A DNA stretch of 64,000 nt from Mycolicibacterium rhodesiae NBB3 (GCF_000230895.2 NC_016604.1:2728001-2792000), one strand, 5' to 3'. Counted from the stretch's first letter, positions 17,408 through 26,450 are shown. Notes: generated from the letters alone by a model not told the origin. Translations and numbers: made by a program.

Positions 17408-17584
17408 GTGGAGAAGCGTAGAAGCGGGACCGAGACGCGACAACGCACCGAGAAGTTGAACCTGCGGCTATTGCCGTCTGAGCAGCGAGCATTGCGAATG
17501 CTGGCGGCCCAAGCGGGGCACCGCAGTGTTCAGGCCTGGATCCTGGAGGCCATCGGGCCGCATCTGGAAAGTGTTCGCAACTAG
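17408..17584 (+). CDS. Small ribbon-helix-helix/CopG-like protein
   Basis: This is a 58-residue basic protein (VEKRRSGTETRQRTEKLNLR start). AGGAG lies 7 bases before GTG 17408, which fixes the start. The sequence EKLNLRLLPSEQRALRML then AGHRSVQAWILEAI fits a beta strand plus two helices, as in CopG/MetJ-type antitoxins and repressors. No toxin gene is recognisable next to it. A copy of the XRE-linked palindrome sits in its promoter, so it belongs to the element's regulated genes. Confidence 0.6.
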   Translation: MEKRRSGTETRQRTEKLNLRLLPSEQRALRMLAAQAGHRSVQAWILEAIGPHLESVRN

Positions 17585-17621
17585 CGCGAAGCGCCCTATC
17601 GCCGAGGGGAGGAGCGTCAGA

Positions 17622-18029
17622 GTGAACAAGGCCAGTCGCAAGCAGAGGGGTACTCGACGCCGAGCTGTCGAGTCGCGTCAACGGACTCGGCGCACTCCTC
17701 TCAAGGTCGATGATCATGGCGGCGTTGCCGTCGCAGACGTTGAACTCAACCAGCTGCTGACCGATCGAGGTTGGGTTGAGTTCGATCGGATGGACGAACT
17801 CACCGTGTATCACTGGCCACCGTCAGCTCCCGGCGAGAAACACGAATTCACCTACCTGATAATCGATTTGCGTGGCGAGCCCGGCGCCGGGCCTCCCTAC
17901 CGGGTGTCGGTCGTCAACGGTGATCCATTGATGTACGAGGCCGAATCGGCGTTAGTAGCCGACCTAAACACGATCGAAGCCAGTCGGTGTGCCGGCTGCA
18001 CGCATCGCCCGCTCGAAGCGGCGCGATAG
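17622..18029 (+). CDS. Hypothetical cargo protein, 135 residues
   Basis: The gene reads from GTG 17622, which has a GGGGAGGAG site upstream. The first 30 residues are very basic (NKASRKQRGTRRRAVESR), like a nucleic-acid-binding tail. The rest alternates strands and helices (TVYHWPPSAPGEKHEFTYLI, then YRVSVVNGDPLMYEAES) and ends in a short CAGCTH motif. I recognise no family. It is 37 bases after the RHH-like gene in the same direction, so probably one transcript. Confidence 0.55.
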   Translation: MNKASRKQRGTRRRAVESRQRTRRTPLKVDDHGGVAVADVELNQLLTDRGWVEFDRMDELTVYHWPPSAPGEKHEFTYLIIDLRGEPGAGPPYRVSVVNGDPLMYEAESALVADLNTIEASRCAGCTHRPLEAAR

Positions 18030-18059
18030 CGCCCCAATCTTTCCTCCTGGAGGTGTCCT

Positions 18060-18407
18060 GTGAAACGTAAGACGGTAGCGGTCACGCCCGCCGCCATCCA
18101 GGCCGCGGCCAGAAAGAACACCAAGGCATCGGCACGGCTCGAAGGCCGCGAGGTATCTGCTGACTTCGTTCGCTCGCCGGCCGTCGAACGGTACATCGCC
18201 GAGTCGGGAACCAGTGACGCTCTGATACCGCGTCACGAAACCGACCGGACACAAATACAAGACGGAATGATCCAGTCCGGCACCGGCGAAGCGGCAGACG
18301 ATCTGCTGTCCTTTCTCAAGACCGAGAACTGGCCGCTACTCGAGGACCGTTCACCGATCACCAAAGCCGAAGGCGAGCAGATGCTCGACGACCCGACAAC
18401 AGATTGA
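18060..18407 (+). CDS. Hypothetical cargo protein, 115 residues
   Basis: A strong CTGGAGG ribosome site precedes GTG 18060. The protein is helical and charged, with a basic N-terminus (MKRKTVAVTPAAIQAAARKN) and acidic C-terminus (TKAEGEQMLDDPTTD). The middle part, REVSADFVRSPAVERYIAE, could be a short helix-turn-helix, but this is weak. No family is recognised. It continues the same-direction run of small genes after the XRE regulator. Confidence 0.5.
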   Translation: MKRKTVAVTPAAIQAAARKNTKASARLEGREVSADFVRSPAVERYIAESGTSDALIPRHETDRTQIQDGMIQSGTGEAADDLLSFLKTENWPLLEDRSPITKAEGEQMLDDPTTD

Positions 18408-18475
18408 GACGGCGGTGATCGAGTCACCCTGCGGAGGCAGCCGGCCCACCCGCCAGGCCAAAGGGTAGTCCGACA

Positions 18476-18712
18476 GTGAGTCACTGGAACTACCTTGTCA
18501 TGCAGTCGTTCGACCAGGCCGAGTACTTCATCGCTGAGGTCTACTACGACGGCGACGTCACCCGGGGGTGGGTGGACAGAGGGCATGACTTCCTGCGGTG
18601 GGATGACTACGACGACCTCAAGGGCTCCGTCGAACTAATCCAGAAGGCGTTCGACAAGCCTCTGCTGGGGGTGGTCGAAGGTGACCGTTTGGTCGAGGGT
18701 TCTTCAACCTGA
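18476..18712 (+). CDS. Hypothetical cargo protein, 78 residues
   Basis: This is a small acidic, aromatic-rich protein (HWNYLVMQSFDQAEYFIAEV, YYDGDVTRGW, FLRWDDYDDLKG). The composition is unlike a random reverse frame, which supports it as a gene. It has no Cys, signal peptide or membrane helix. Such small acidic cargo proteins in mobile elements can be DNA mimics or anti-restriction factors, but nothing in the sequence proves that. GTG 18476 has only a weak ribosome site. Confidence 0.45.
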   Translation: MSHWNYLVMQSFDQAEYFIAEVYYDGDVTRGWVDRGHDFLRWDDYDDLKGSVELIQKAFDKPLLGVVEGDRLVEGSST

Positions 18713-18760
18713 CGTCAGCGGTCGCTATCGCGCCTTGGCGCCGAAGGGATGTATCTGTAG

Positions 18761-19357
18761 ATGAGCGAACACCACGACATTCCCGAGCTCACCCCTGCGG
18801 AGCAGATGCGCGTGCGGGCCATGGTGTCCGACATGACAGAAATGGCTGCCGGACTAGGCGCCGGAACCGCCACGCCAGAGGACGTAGAGGGCGCGGTCGC
18901 TCGGATTATGTCCGTCGACGTCGAGGGAGACACCATGCTCAACGCCCTGCACGTCCCCACCGACGCTGGCCCGTTCGCTGCGGCATTGGAGACAATCCTG
19001 CGCCGGATCCCCGATGGCTGGGGACGCTGGATCAGCCACGACGCGGGCTGGTACCCAATTGTGGTCGCCCTCGATCAGCGGCTGTCCGCGATCGACCCCG
19101 AATATGTCGTGCACCAGATCAAGGAGAAATTCGGCACCCTGCGCTACTACTGCGCACCCAGCGCAGAAGAACGCAGTCCCGCGGTGTTGGATGCATTCCG
19201 CGCGATCACCGGGGAGGCCGAACGTGCCTCGGCGGTCACTTGTGAACGCTGCAGCCAACCCGGCGTGCTGCACGAAACCCGTTACCTGGTCAAAACACTG
19301 TGTGCTTCCTGCGCCGACAGCCTCGGCTACACGCCTGTGCAGCAAGACACGACGTAG
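18761..19357 (+). CDS. Hypothetical cargo protein with C-terminal zinc ribbon
   Basis: This is a 198-residue protein. Residues 1-65 are helical and acidic. Residues 70-130 contain GWGRWISHDAGWYPIVVALD and EYVVHQIKEKFGTLRYY, a pattern seen in uncharacterised phage and plasmid proteins. The C-terminus has TCERCSQPG and LCASCADS, two CxxC pairs 20 residues apart, consistent with a zinc ribbon. I cannot name a function. ATG 18761 follows the previous gene by 48 bases. Amino-acid composition and motif content make it one of the surer cargo genes. Confidence 0.65.
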   Translation: MSEHHDIPELTPAEQMRVRAMVSDMTEMAAGLGAGTATPEDVEGAVARIMSVDVEGDTMLNALHVPTDAGPFAAALETILRRIPDGWGRWISHDAGWYPIVVALDQRLSAIDPEYVVHQIKEKFGTLRYYCAPSAEERSPAVLDAFRAITGEAERASAVTCERCSQPGVLHETRYLVKTLCASCADSLGYTPVQQDTT

Positions 19358-19384
19358 CGTCGAAATATCAGATCGGAGCAAACG

Positions 19385-19486
19385 GTGACCAAGGATGAGA
19401 TTGACGCCCAAACTGGCGGGCTCCATCCCGCCGAATTGTGTGGGGACGGCTGCGCCGGATGCTGCGACGAGTGGGAATGGAAGTAA
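19385..19486 (+). CDS. 33-residue Cys-rich miniprotein
   Basis: A short gene from GTG 19385, with a CGGAGCA ribosome site about 8 bases upstream, follows the zinc-ribbon gene by 27 bases. The C-terminal half is LCGDGCAGCCDEWEWK: four Cys in ten residues, then an aromatic/acidic tail. This could bind a metal or an Fe-S centre, or be a toxin-like peptide. The ribosome site, spacing and biased composition support it, but its small size limits confidence. Confidence 0.45.
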   Translation: MTKDEIDAQTGGLHPAELCGDGCAGCCDEWEWK

Positions 19487-19556
19487 CGCAGCGCTATCGG
19501 TAGGACCGCGACGTTTGAATGCATCCGAGCGCCATCGCAACGCGGTCGCCTGATGG

Positions 19557-20399
19557 TTACCGCGCGCGCAGGCGGGTCCCGCAGGCGGGACACCAGCGGA
19601 CCTCTGTACCGAGGATGCCTTCGATCGATGACAGATCGTCGCCGCGGTGCGTGCATGCCTGGCGCGTCAGGTGGGTGCGGATCGTGTCGACGATGAACTG
19701 TGCCCGTACGACGGGCGTAGTCCCGTAACCCTCGCTGTCGGTTGTGCCGGAGGCGATGACGTCGCCTTCGTCCAACGCACGTTTCTGGTAACTGACGGTG
19801 CCATCGTTGGCGGTGCCGGCGACTGTCCGGACGAATCGGCCGCTAGGCCGCAGACCGAGCTCGATGCACCACTCATCGCGGCGCTCGCGGAAGTAGAAAC
19901 TGTGACCGTCGACCGTCCCGCGCCACTGTTCGGGCGCGAGCCCGCCATGATCGTGCACAATGACCCCGGTCTGCTCAGCGAGCCACGACTGAAGCTCGGC
20001 GTCTGCGGCCTGCTCGGCCGCGGTGATCTGCTGGCCTTCTGGTGATCGCCAGAACGCCTCAATGCCGTTGCGCCACTCGTTGAATGCGCGTCGGCGATCC
20101 TCGGGTGTGCGTGCGCACACGCAGTCGAATCCGTAGTCGTGCAGATCGCTTTCGGGCAGCCGGGGATGACACGAACACCTGCAGGGCTCGCTGCTGTCGA
20201 TGTATCGCCACACCGTGAGCGCATCGAGGGCCACATCGGCGAGCTCGCTAGACCCTGCGACGCCGTGCCGTTCGAACGCCGCTGCCAGATGGTCGCGGTA
20301 GCGCAAGCGCGCCTCGCCGCGGGCGCGCTCGACGCGCTCTCGGTATTCGTCCGCGCGCGGAAGCTGCGGTCCTTGGCCCACAATCGTCGAGGATGACAT
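19557..20399 (-). CDS. Hypothetical protein, 280 residues, with two Cys clusters
   Basis: Read from ATG 20399 on the minus strand. Residues 18-60 form charged helices (ADEYRERVERARGEARLRYR). A CRCSCHPRLPESDLHDYGFDCVC block at about 73-95 (Cys/His, possible metal site) follows. The middle contains a beta-rich WRGTVDGHSFYFRERRDEWCIE unit, and the C-terminus VRWCPACGTRLRAR is one half of a zinc ribbon. No family is recognised. It is opposite in direction to the other cargo genes and has its own promoter. Another minus-frame ORF over the same region is Arg/Ser/Thr-rich and is a shadow. Confidence 0.6.
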   Translation of the reverse strand: MSSSTIVGQGPQLPRADEYRERVERARGEARLRYRDHLAAAFERHGVAGSSELADVALDALTVWRYIDSSEPCRCSCHPRLPESDLHDYGFDCVCARTPEDRRRAFNEWRNGIEAFWRSPEGQQITAAEQAADAELQSWLAEQTGVIVHDHGGLAPEQWRGTVDGHSFYFRERRDEWCIELGLRPSGRFVRTVAGTANDGTVSYQKRALDEGDVIASGTTDSEGYGTTPVVRAQFIVDTIRTHLTRQACTHRGDDLSSIEGILGTEVRWCPACGTRLRAR

Positions 20400-21292
20400 G
20401 AGGTCGCGGTCATGTCGCGCGAATTTCGGGGCCAGCCGCCGGTGCCGGTCGCCAACGTTCTATCAGCGGCCGGAGCCCGAAGCACTGACGTCGCTGTACC
20501 GCAGTTGAATCGCATCGGCAGCCAAACTAGTTGACCACCCTTCCGGCCGGGTGCGATCTTGCTGTGCTGCCCTGCCCCCGGAAAGACCCTGAGGCGATGA
20601 CCTAATCGACGACGAATACACCGAACCGACCACAGACGCCGACGACCGCCATAGTTGGGTGTTATCGGCGTCGCCGCACTGCTGCGAGTGGGCGCAGGTC
20701 AGGTTCGGCCGGAGCCGACGGAGGACGTACTTACCTAACGGGACCTGCAACTACGCGACGCGCGGCAGTGGCCGCTCGTCAAGAGAGATACAGGGTGACC
20801 CGACAATCATTCGCTCAGTGACGCTCCACCGCACCCTTCGGTATCGTGCAGACGCTGCTCATATTGCGAAATTGGCATGGTCCATCCTCTCCGCGACGCG
20901 TAGCGGCGTAAAGCCGCGGCCTGCTCGACGGATAGATCCAAGGGCCGAAGATCAAGTTCGCCCCTCGCGAGCGAACTGTCGGAAATCATGATGTGGCTAC
21001 TTGTCGAGCGCGGCGTCGTCCGGAAGGTAAGGGCTCTGTCTCAATGCATAATCGTCGCGGCCCATCCGTCGCTCGTCGGCGCGGTGCCGCTCCGCAGCGG
21101 CAGCTACATCATCAGCGATGAGTGGGTCGCTGAGGAGTTCGACTCTATGGGCGTTCGCCTCGCGAAAGAATGCCACCGCCAAAACAATACAAGGCCGGGC
21201 AGCCTTCGATGCCGACGCTGCGACGAGACCCACCACTACTGCTCTAAGACAGGCGCGAATGAGTATTTAAGGAAGCTTGGCTGCGCGCGGAC
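20400..21292. other. Gene-poor stretch in the cargo region
   Basis: About 890 bases without a convincing gene. Plus-strand frames have Arg/Ser-rich or mixed composition and poor ribosome sites. One small minus-strand ORF (20807-20989) looks more protein-like and is listed separately. No inverted repeat that could serve as a transposon end was recognised here. Confidence 0.4.
20807..20989 (-). CDS. Possible small protein, 60 residues
   Basis: This minus-strand frame encodes a peptide with a balanced composition (LDLRPLDLSVEQAAALRRYA), including one clear amphipathic helix. No ribosome site is obvious before ATG 20989 and no family is recognised. It may be a real small cargo gene or chance. 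Confidence 0.25.
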   Translation of the reverse strand: MISDSSLARGELDLRPLDLSVEQAAALRRYASRRGWTMPISQYEQRLHDTEGCGGASLSE

Positions 21293-21748
21293 ATGGCGGT
21301 GTTGCTGTGTGGAGGTAATCCAGAGACGGTGCGAGAGCGCGCGACTGATTGTGCGATGTCGCCCGAACACGTAATGGAAGCTTGCCGCCGAGCAGTCGAG
21401 ATCACCGCTCGATCTGATGGCGACCTGGCACCCTTCTTGCAGTGGGAGGCCACCCCGCCGGGATGTCTGGACGTGCGCGTGTTCGACCAAGCCCAGTACT
21501 GGGTTGATGCGTTGCGCGTCGCGCACCGCATCCACGACCCCCAAGACATGACCGATGCCTACTTGTATGCATTGATCGAGTTCCTCAGCAACCACGCCGA
21601 ACACATGCTGTCGGGCTATCGGCGCATGCAGCCGACCGTGGCCCGGGAACCACGGGAATGGCTCGAATCCACCAGTCTGATGCGCGGCTTGAGGAAAGAG
21701 AAACTGCGCCGGCGAACGCAGGCCGGTAGCCGGGACCAGCCCCGCTAA
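21293..21748 (+). CDS. Hypothetical cargo protein, 151 residues
   Basis: This is a mostly helical cytosolic protein with plausible composition (ETVRERATDCAMSPEHVMEA, then DAYLYALIEFLSNHAEHMLS). The C-terminus is basic (LRKEKLRRRTQ). No motif, signal or membrane helix is visible. ATG 21293 is used and its ribosome site is weak. It is the last plus-strand gene of the presumed cargo, with about 180 gene-free bases between it and the antitoxin-like gene on the other strand. Confidence 0.5.
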   Translation: MAVLLCGGNPETVRERATDCAMSPEHVMEACRRAVEITARSDGDLAPFLQWEATPPGCLDVRVFDQAQYWVDALRVAHRIHDPQDMTDAYLYALIEFLSNHAEHMLSGYRRMQPTVAREPREWLESTSLMRGLRKEKLRRRTQAGSRDQPR

Positions 21749-21930
21749 GAACCCCGCAGTGCATCGCGACTCCATCAAACGCGGCGAGACAAAGGCTTCG
21801 TCGCGGCGGCGCATTCGAACACAGAGTTCTTCGTTTCGCCGTGCTGCAAAGGCTACCAATGTCAGAAATTGTTACACCGCCGGATTCCTAGGAGCTCAAT
21901 TGGAAACCGTTGCAGCCCAGTAGCTGTCCC

Positions 21931-22293
21931 TTACCTCGCAGCCCATTCTGCAATTTCGGCAAGCTTGAGGACCGGGGCGGTGTCACCTCCGCTGTACTCA
22001 AGCCACTCAAGGGGTGTTGCCGGGCGGCCGTCGATGGCGATATCGGGATGCGGTGTGCGCAAGAAACCCGCGATCGAAACCGGATGCCAGTCCGTCGGCA
22101 ATGATTCAAGGAGGCGGTCCAACCCGGGCGCCTGGGCGTCATCCTGCGCCGCGGGCTGCATATTTTGTGGTCGAGGCTTGCCGCCGCGTTCGTCGGAACC
22201 CTCCGCAGTGAAGCCGGCCGCATCGAGCACACGGACTTCAGCCGGCGTAAGGCGGGACCGTCGACCACACATGCGCCCATCATCCACTGGCAT
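21931..22293 (-). CDS. Orphan antitoxin-like protein (Xre/MbcA/ParS toxin-binding type C-terminus)
   Basis: About 120 residues from ATG 22293; an in-frame ORF extends to 22380 but then overlaps the trxB remnant. Residues 15-30 (RLTPAEVRVLDAAGFT) resemble the start of actinobacterial HTH antitoxins. The C-terminal half, HPVSIAGFLRTPHPDI then PATPLEWLEYSGGDTAPVL, follows the toxin-binding domain pattern (Leu-rich helix, TPxxWL, GGD, V). Such antitoxins normally pair with a RES-domain NAD-degrading toxin, and none is present on either side. It may be an antitoxin cut from its toxin or an addiction-neutralising cargo gene. The assignment rests on pattern only. Confidence 0.5.
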   Translation of the reverse strand: MPVDDGRMCGRRSRLTPAEVRVLDAAGFTAEGSDERGGKPRPQNMQPAAQDDAQAPGLDRLLESLPTDWHPVSIAGFLRTPHPDIAIDGRPATPLEWLEYSGGDTAPVLKLAEIAEWAAR

Positions 22294-22343
22294 CCAGAGC
22301 GCTGTCCAGGAAAGTCGACACCCGCGCACGATGAACATGCCGC

Positions 22344-22646
22344 TCAGATCTGGCCGCTTAGCGCCGACCCGTCGAGCCACACTGCGTCGACGTCTTCCAT
22401 CCGCAGGGCGGCGCCGAACCGCAGCGCCTGCTCGCGCATCTCGTCCATTAGTTCCGGCCCGGTGATGCCGTCGCGGAAGCCGGGATAGTTCTCCACTTCG
22501 GTGGTGTTCATCAACGCACCACCGAACTGTGTGCCCTCGAACACCAGCGGGTTGAGCTCGGCACGGGCGGCGTAGATCGCCACCGTGTAGCCGGCCGGCC
22601 CGGAGCCGATGATGATCACGTCATGGATATCTCCTGCGGTGGACAT
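22344..22646 (-). pseudogene. trxB: Truncated thioredoxin reductase (first ~90 residues)
   Basis: From ATG 22646 the frame matches mycobacterial TrxB closely: [20 protein letters not shown] (FAD-binding GxGxxG), [20 protein letters not shown] and [20 protein letters not shown]. Similarity stops near 22370, after [12 protein letters not shown], and the frame ends at 22344. The remaining two thirds, including the CATC redox motif and NADPH domain, are missing, so the product cannot be active. The break lies at the border of the cargo region, which suggests that insertion or deletion of the element removed the rest. It reads in the same direction as the copper ATPase just upstream of it. Confidence 0.85.
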
Positions 22647-22776
22647 GGAGAACCCTTCTGCTCCGAATGGTTAAGGGGCCCGTTCTGTCGATGTCTGCGA
22701 AACCGGCAGGCCCTGTCAGAGGTCAAGCGAATGGTGTTGTGGCTGAGCGGCATTGCCCACCGACGACACCATTCCG

Positions 22777-25062
22777 CTACCCGGCCGCGGTTGCCTGTCC
22801 GAATCGTGAACGGAACCGTCGAAGTCGCAGGCTATTGCTGACCACGAACACTGAACTGAATGCCATTGCAGCTCCGGCGAGCATCGGGTTGAGCAAACCT
22901 GCAGCTGCCAAAGGCAAGGCGGCCACGTTGTAGGCGAACGCCCAAAACAGATTGCTCTTGATGGTGCGCAGGGTCCGCCGCGACAGTCGGATCGCATCCG
23001 CGGCGGCACGCAAGTCTCCGCGCACCAACGTGATGTCGGAGGCTTCGATCGCCACGTCGGTTCCGGTGCCCATGGCCAGACCCAGATCGGCCTGAGCAAG
23101 TGCGGCAGCGTCATTGACACCGTCGCCGACCATCGCCACGCTCTTGCCCTCCTTCTGCAGGCGGGCAATGACGTCGGCCTTGTCCTTGGGCATCACCTCG
23201 GCGATCACCTCATCGATGCCCACCTGATCGGCGACCGACCGAGCGACGGTGGCGTTGTCACCGGTCAGCAGAACCGGTGTCAAACCTAGTGCACGCAGCT
23301 GGGTGATCGCCTCGGCCGAGGTGAGCTTGACGGCATCGGCGACGACGAGGATTCCGCGGGCTGCGCCGTCCCAGCCGACGGCGATCGCGGTCCTGCCCTC
23401 CGATTCCGCGGCGTGCATGGCCTCGTTCAGCTCGGCCGGCAGATGCTGGGCCCAGTCCTCCAGCAGGCTGGGGCGCCCCACGACGACGGCGCGCCCATCG
23501 ACGACACCTTGAACGCCGAGCCCTTCGACGTTGGTGAACTCTTCCACCGTTGGCAGCTCACCCAATTCGGCGCTTGCGGCCTTGGCGACCGCTTGCGCGA
23601 TCGGGTGCTCCGACGCGTTCTCCAACGCCCCGGCCAGGCGCAGCAGTTCATTGCGATCTTGCCCGTGGGCGGCAATCACCTCCATCAGCGTCATCTGCCC
23701 GGTGGTGACGGTGCCGGTCTTGTCCAGCACGACGGTGTCGATCTTGCGGGTGTTCTCCAGGACTTCGGGGCCCTTGATCAGAATCCCGAGCTGAGCGCCG
23801 CGACCGGTACCGACCATCAGCGCCGTCGGGGTGGCCAGGCCCAGCGCGCAGGGGCAGGCGATGATCAGCACGGCCACCGCGGCGGTGAACGCCGCAGCTA
23901 GCCCGTTGCCCGTCCCGATCCAATAGCCAAGGGTGGCGGCGGCCAGAATGATCACGATCGGCACGAAGATTCCCGAGATGCGGTCGGCGAGGCGCTGCGC
24001 TTGGGCCTTTCCATTCTGCGCGTCTTCGACCATCCGGGCCATCTGCGCCAACTGGGTGTCGGAGCCGACGCGGGTTGCGCGGACCAGCAGGCGACCGCCG
24101 GCGTTGACGGTTGCGCCGACAACGGTGTCGCCTGCGCCGACCTCGACCGGCATGGATTCACCGGTCAACATGGACGCGTCCACCGCGGAGCTGCCCGACA
24201 CGATGACTCCGTCGGTGGCGATCTTTTCGCCAGGACGCACCACGAATTCGTCACCGACGGCGAGCTCATCGATCGGAATCCTTTGTTCGCGCCCGTTTTT
24301 GACGACGGTGACGTCCTTGGCGCCGAGCTCGAGCAGCGCCCTCAGGGCCGCGCCGGCCTTGCGCTTCGACCGGGCCTCGAAATACCGGCCAGCGAGAATG
24401 AAGGTGGTGACCCCGGCAGCGGCTTCCAGATAGATGTTGCCTGCGCCGTCACTTCGCGCCAGGGTCAGCTCGAACGGATGGGTCATCCCCGCGACGCCTG
24501 CGGTGCCGAGGAACAGGGCATACAGTGACCAGCCCAGTGCCGCAAGGGTTCCCATGGAGATCAGGGTGTCCATCGTGGACGTGGCGTGGCGCAGGTTGGT
24601 CCAGGCTGCCTGGTGGAACGGCCATGCGCCCCATACCACAACGGGTGCTGCCAAAGTCAGCGACAGCCACTGCCAGTTGGTGAACTGCAGGGCCGGCACC
24701 ATCGCCATCGCGATGACCGGCACCGACAGCACCAGCGAGACGATCAACCGCTGCCGCAGCGCCCGAGTGGGGTCATCGGTGTCGGTGTCGGCCTCGAGTA
24801 CCGATGTGTCAGCGGCGCGGGGCAGCTCGGCGGTGTAGCCGGCGGCCTTGACCGCGGCCACCAACACTTGGGTGTCGACAGTGTCGTCGTAGCTGACCTT
24901 CGCCTTCTCGGTGGCGTAATTGACTGTGGCGCTGACACCTTCGAGCTTGTTGAGCTTGCGTTCGATCCGGTTGGCGCATGAGGCGCAGGTCATGCCGCCG
25001 ATGGACAGCTCGATCTGGCGGTCGGCGCTTGTCACCCTGTTGTCTTCGTGGATCGATGTCAT
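22777..25062 (-). CDS. Copper-type P1B ATPase (CtpV/CopA-like)
   Basis: This is a 761-residue heavy-metal efflux pump of the inner membrane. An N-terminal HMA domain has GGMTCASC (Cys 26 and 29). Transmembrane helices follow, then the A-domain TGES, the metal-path motif CPC in [15 protein letters not shown], the phosphorylated [14 protein letters not shown] (HP locus) and [10 protein letters not shown]. These are the marks of a Cu(I)-exporting P1B-1 ATPase. The start is ATG 25062; an in-frame extension upstream is composed of proline/serine-rich shadow sequence. It is transcribed with the upstream secreted protein and HMA chaperone, from a promoter with a CsoR/RicR-like operator at 26432, consistent with induction by copper. 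Confidence 0.93.
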   Translation of the reverse strand: MTSIHEDNRVTSADRQIELSIGGMTCASCANRIERKLNKLEGVSATVNYATEKAKVSYDDTVDTQVLVAAVKAAGYTAELPRAADTSVLEADTDTDDPTRALRQRLIVSLVLSVPVIAMAMVPALQFTNWQWLSLTLAAPVVVWGAWPFHQAAWTNLRHATSTMDTLISMGTLAALGWSLYALFLGTAGVAGMTHPFELTLARSDGAGNIYLEAAAGVTTFILAGRYFEARSKRKAGAALRALLELGAKDVTVVKNGREQRIPIDELAVGDEFVVRPGEKIATDGVIVSGSSAVDASMLTGESMPVEVGAGDTVVGATVNAGGRLLVRATRVGSDTQLAQMARMVEDAQNGKAQAQRLADRISGIFVPIVIILAAATLGYWIGTGNGLAAAFTAAVAVLIIACPCALGLATPTALMVGTGRGAQLGILIKGPEVLENTRKIDTVVLDKTGTVTTGQMTLMEVIAAHGQDRNELLRLAGALENASEHPIAQAVAKAASAELGELPTVEEFTNVEGLGVQGVVDGRAVVVGRPSLLEDWAQHLPAELNEAMHAAESEGRTAIAVGWDGAARGILVVADAVKLTSAEAITQLRALGLTPVLLTGDNATVARSVADQVGIDEVIAEVMPKDKADVIARLQKEGKSVAMVGDGVNDAAALAQADLGLAMGTGTDVAIEASDITLVRGDLRAAADAIRLSRRTLRTIKSNLFWAFAYNVAALPLAAAGLLNPMLAGAAMAFSSVFVVSNSLRLRRFRSRFGQATAAG

Positions 25063-25105
25063 TGCAGTCTCCTTAGAGCGAATCGCTGGTTTGACGGCGA
25101 GCGCC

Positions 25106-26119
25106 TCAGTGGTGGCCGCCGGGCTGAGCGCGGGCGGGCTCGGGCGGCGGTGCCGCTTCGGCAGGGCTCGGGCTGAAATCCGCAGCGGTGGCGGTGAATT
25201 CGGCGGTGCGCACGACGCCGTTGTGCTGGAAGTCCAGGAACATCCGGTAGGTGCCCGTCGACGGTGTCGGGGCGTAGAAGATGACGTCGGGGCCCGGCTT
25301 GGTGACTCCGTCACCCGGTGTTCCCTCGGGGTGCACGTGTAGGTAGGCCAGGTCGTTGGACCGCAGCACCACCAGGTGGCCGTAGGCGGCAAGATAAGGC
25401 TGCAGGTCGTTGACCGGTACGCCCCCGCGCGACACCGACAGCGTCAGCTTCGATGAGCTGCCTGCCGACAAATCACCTGTCAGGGTGACGGTGTAGTCGT
25501 CGACCGTGGTGATCTTCGACGGCGCCGGCAGTGGCTGTGGATGGTAATCGCCAGCCACCGACACATCGGTGCCCAGCGTGAGATCGTCTGCGCCGGCAGG
25601 TTTGAAGTCGGCGAACAACCGCCACGGCCCCGGTGACAAGTCCAGGTGGGTGTGCCAGACGCCGGACGCCTCGAGAGTGGGGTGGACGTGCTGGAAGCCG
25701 GTCATGTCGCGACGGATGGCGATCAAATGCAGGTCTTTATCGTGCGTCGTCTCGTAGTTCGTGACCGGCTGGCCGTCGGGTCCCATGATCCGGAACGTCA
25801 CGCCAACGTTCTTGCCGGATGGCAACGACGTTGCTTCAGGGAGGAAGGTGTAGCCGCCTTCGGTAGCGGTCAGTCCGGTTGGACTGGTATCGGCCATCGT
25901 CGCCGCAGGCTCGCTACTGCCGGACGCGACTGGGTCGTCTGCCGAATCGGACACTGCCGGCGGGCCGGCGGGTGTGGTTGAGGTTTCGCCATGAGCGTTG
26001 TGCTCGACGCTCTCAGTGCGGGGCATCCACGAGCCGGTGGCGTTGCCGACCGCGACGGCGCCGCTGAACACAGCCGCGAGTACCACGGCGAAACCTCCGA
26101 GCTTCATTGACGTGTTCAT
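25106..26119 (-). CDS. Secreted/anchored metal-locus protein, 337 residues
   Basis: An N-terminal signal/anchor segment ([18 protein letters not shown]) is followed by a Ser/Pro-rich linker and two beta-sandwich-like halves. The first contains [20 protein letters not shown] then [17 protein letters not shown]. The second has a parallel [16 protein letters not shown] and AYLHVHPEG. His pairs at matching places in the two halves suggest metal binding outside the membrane. The C-terminus ends in PGGHH. Similar proteins accompany copper ATPases in actinobacteria; no enzymatic role is known to me. The start overlaps the HMA chaperone stop by 4 bases (ATGA), so translation is coupled. Confidence 0.7.
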   Translation of the reverse strand: MNTSMKLGGFAVVLAAVFSGAVAVGNATGSWMPRTESVEHNAHGETSTTPAGPPAVSDSADDPVASGSSEPAATMADTSPTGLTATEGGYTFLPEATSLPSGKNVGVTFRIMGPDGQPVTNYETTHDKDLHLIAIRRDMTGFQHVHPTLEASGVWHTHLDLSPGPWRLFADFKPAGADDLTLGTDVSVAGDYHPQPLPAPSKITTVDDYTVTLTGDLSAGSSSKLTLSVSRGGVPVNDLQPYLAAYGHLVVLRSNDLAYLHVHPEGTPGDGVTKPGPDVIFYAPTPSTGTYRMFLDFQHNGVVRTAEFTATAADFSPSPAEAAPPPEPARAQPGGHH

Positions 26120-26352
26120 GACGTCTTCTCCTTCGTTGCGGTATCGGAGCCGGCAACGGTGTATCCGGCCGATTCGACAGCAGCGCGAAATGCGGACTGA
26201 TCCATGGGTGCGTTGCTGGTCACCGCGACCTGACCGCTGGTCAGATCGACCGCAACGTCGCGAACGCCGTCGATTCCGCTGAGTTCCCCGGTGACCTTGC
26301 GGACACAGCCTCCGCAGCTCATCCCTACGACGATGAAAGTCGTTGTGCTCAT
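26116..26352 (-). CDS. HMA-type copper chaperone
   Basis: A protein of about 78 residues from ATG 26352, with GAGGAGAG upstream. It is a single heavy-metal-associated domain: FIVVGMSCGGCVRKVTGEL has the metal-binding CxxC (Cys-Gly-Gly-Cys), followed by the usual beta-alpha-beta-beta-alpha-beta pattern ending AAVESAGYTV. It would carry Cu(I) to the ATPase encoded downstream. It is the first gene of the copper operon and follows the palindromic operator at 26432 by about 80 bases. Confidence 0.9.
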   Translation of the reverse strand: MSTTTFIVVGMSCGGCVRKVTGELSGIDGVRDVAVDLTSGQVAVTSNAPMDQSAFRAAVESAGYTVAGSDTATKEKTS

Positions 26353-26431
26353 CACGCTCTCCTCAATCAATCCATTGACCGCCGCGGCTGTACCGATCGT
26401 TCGCGGATACGCCCGGACGGCTCATTGATAC

Positions 26432-26450
26432 CATACCCCCCTAGGGTATG
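26432..26450. promoter_or_regulatory. CsoR/RicR-like copper operator
   Basis: CATACCC and GGGTATG are perfect inverted arms separated by 5 bases (CCCTA). TACCC-N5-GGGTA style sites before copper genes are typical targets of CsoR-family repressors. It lies about 80 bases before the copper chaperone start. No CsoR-family gene is present in this window, so the repressor must be encoded elsewhere. Confidence 0.75.

Noticed and set aside
19667..20515. A 282-codon minus-strand frame overlapping the 280-residue cargo protein
   Set aside because: Ser/Thr/Arg/Ala-rich without motifs; the other minus frame has Cys clusters and balanced composition.
22314..22320. GTCGACA as the right end of the Tn7-like element
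   Set aside because: Only six bases match the inverted left TGTCGAG repeat and the flanking five bases do not match those at the left end, so no target duplication is supported.
9137..22370. CRISPR-associated transposon
   Set aside because: No repeat-spacer array and no Cas effector gene is present near the tns genes.
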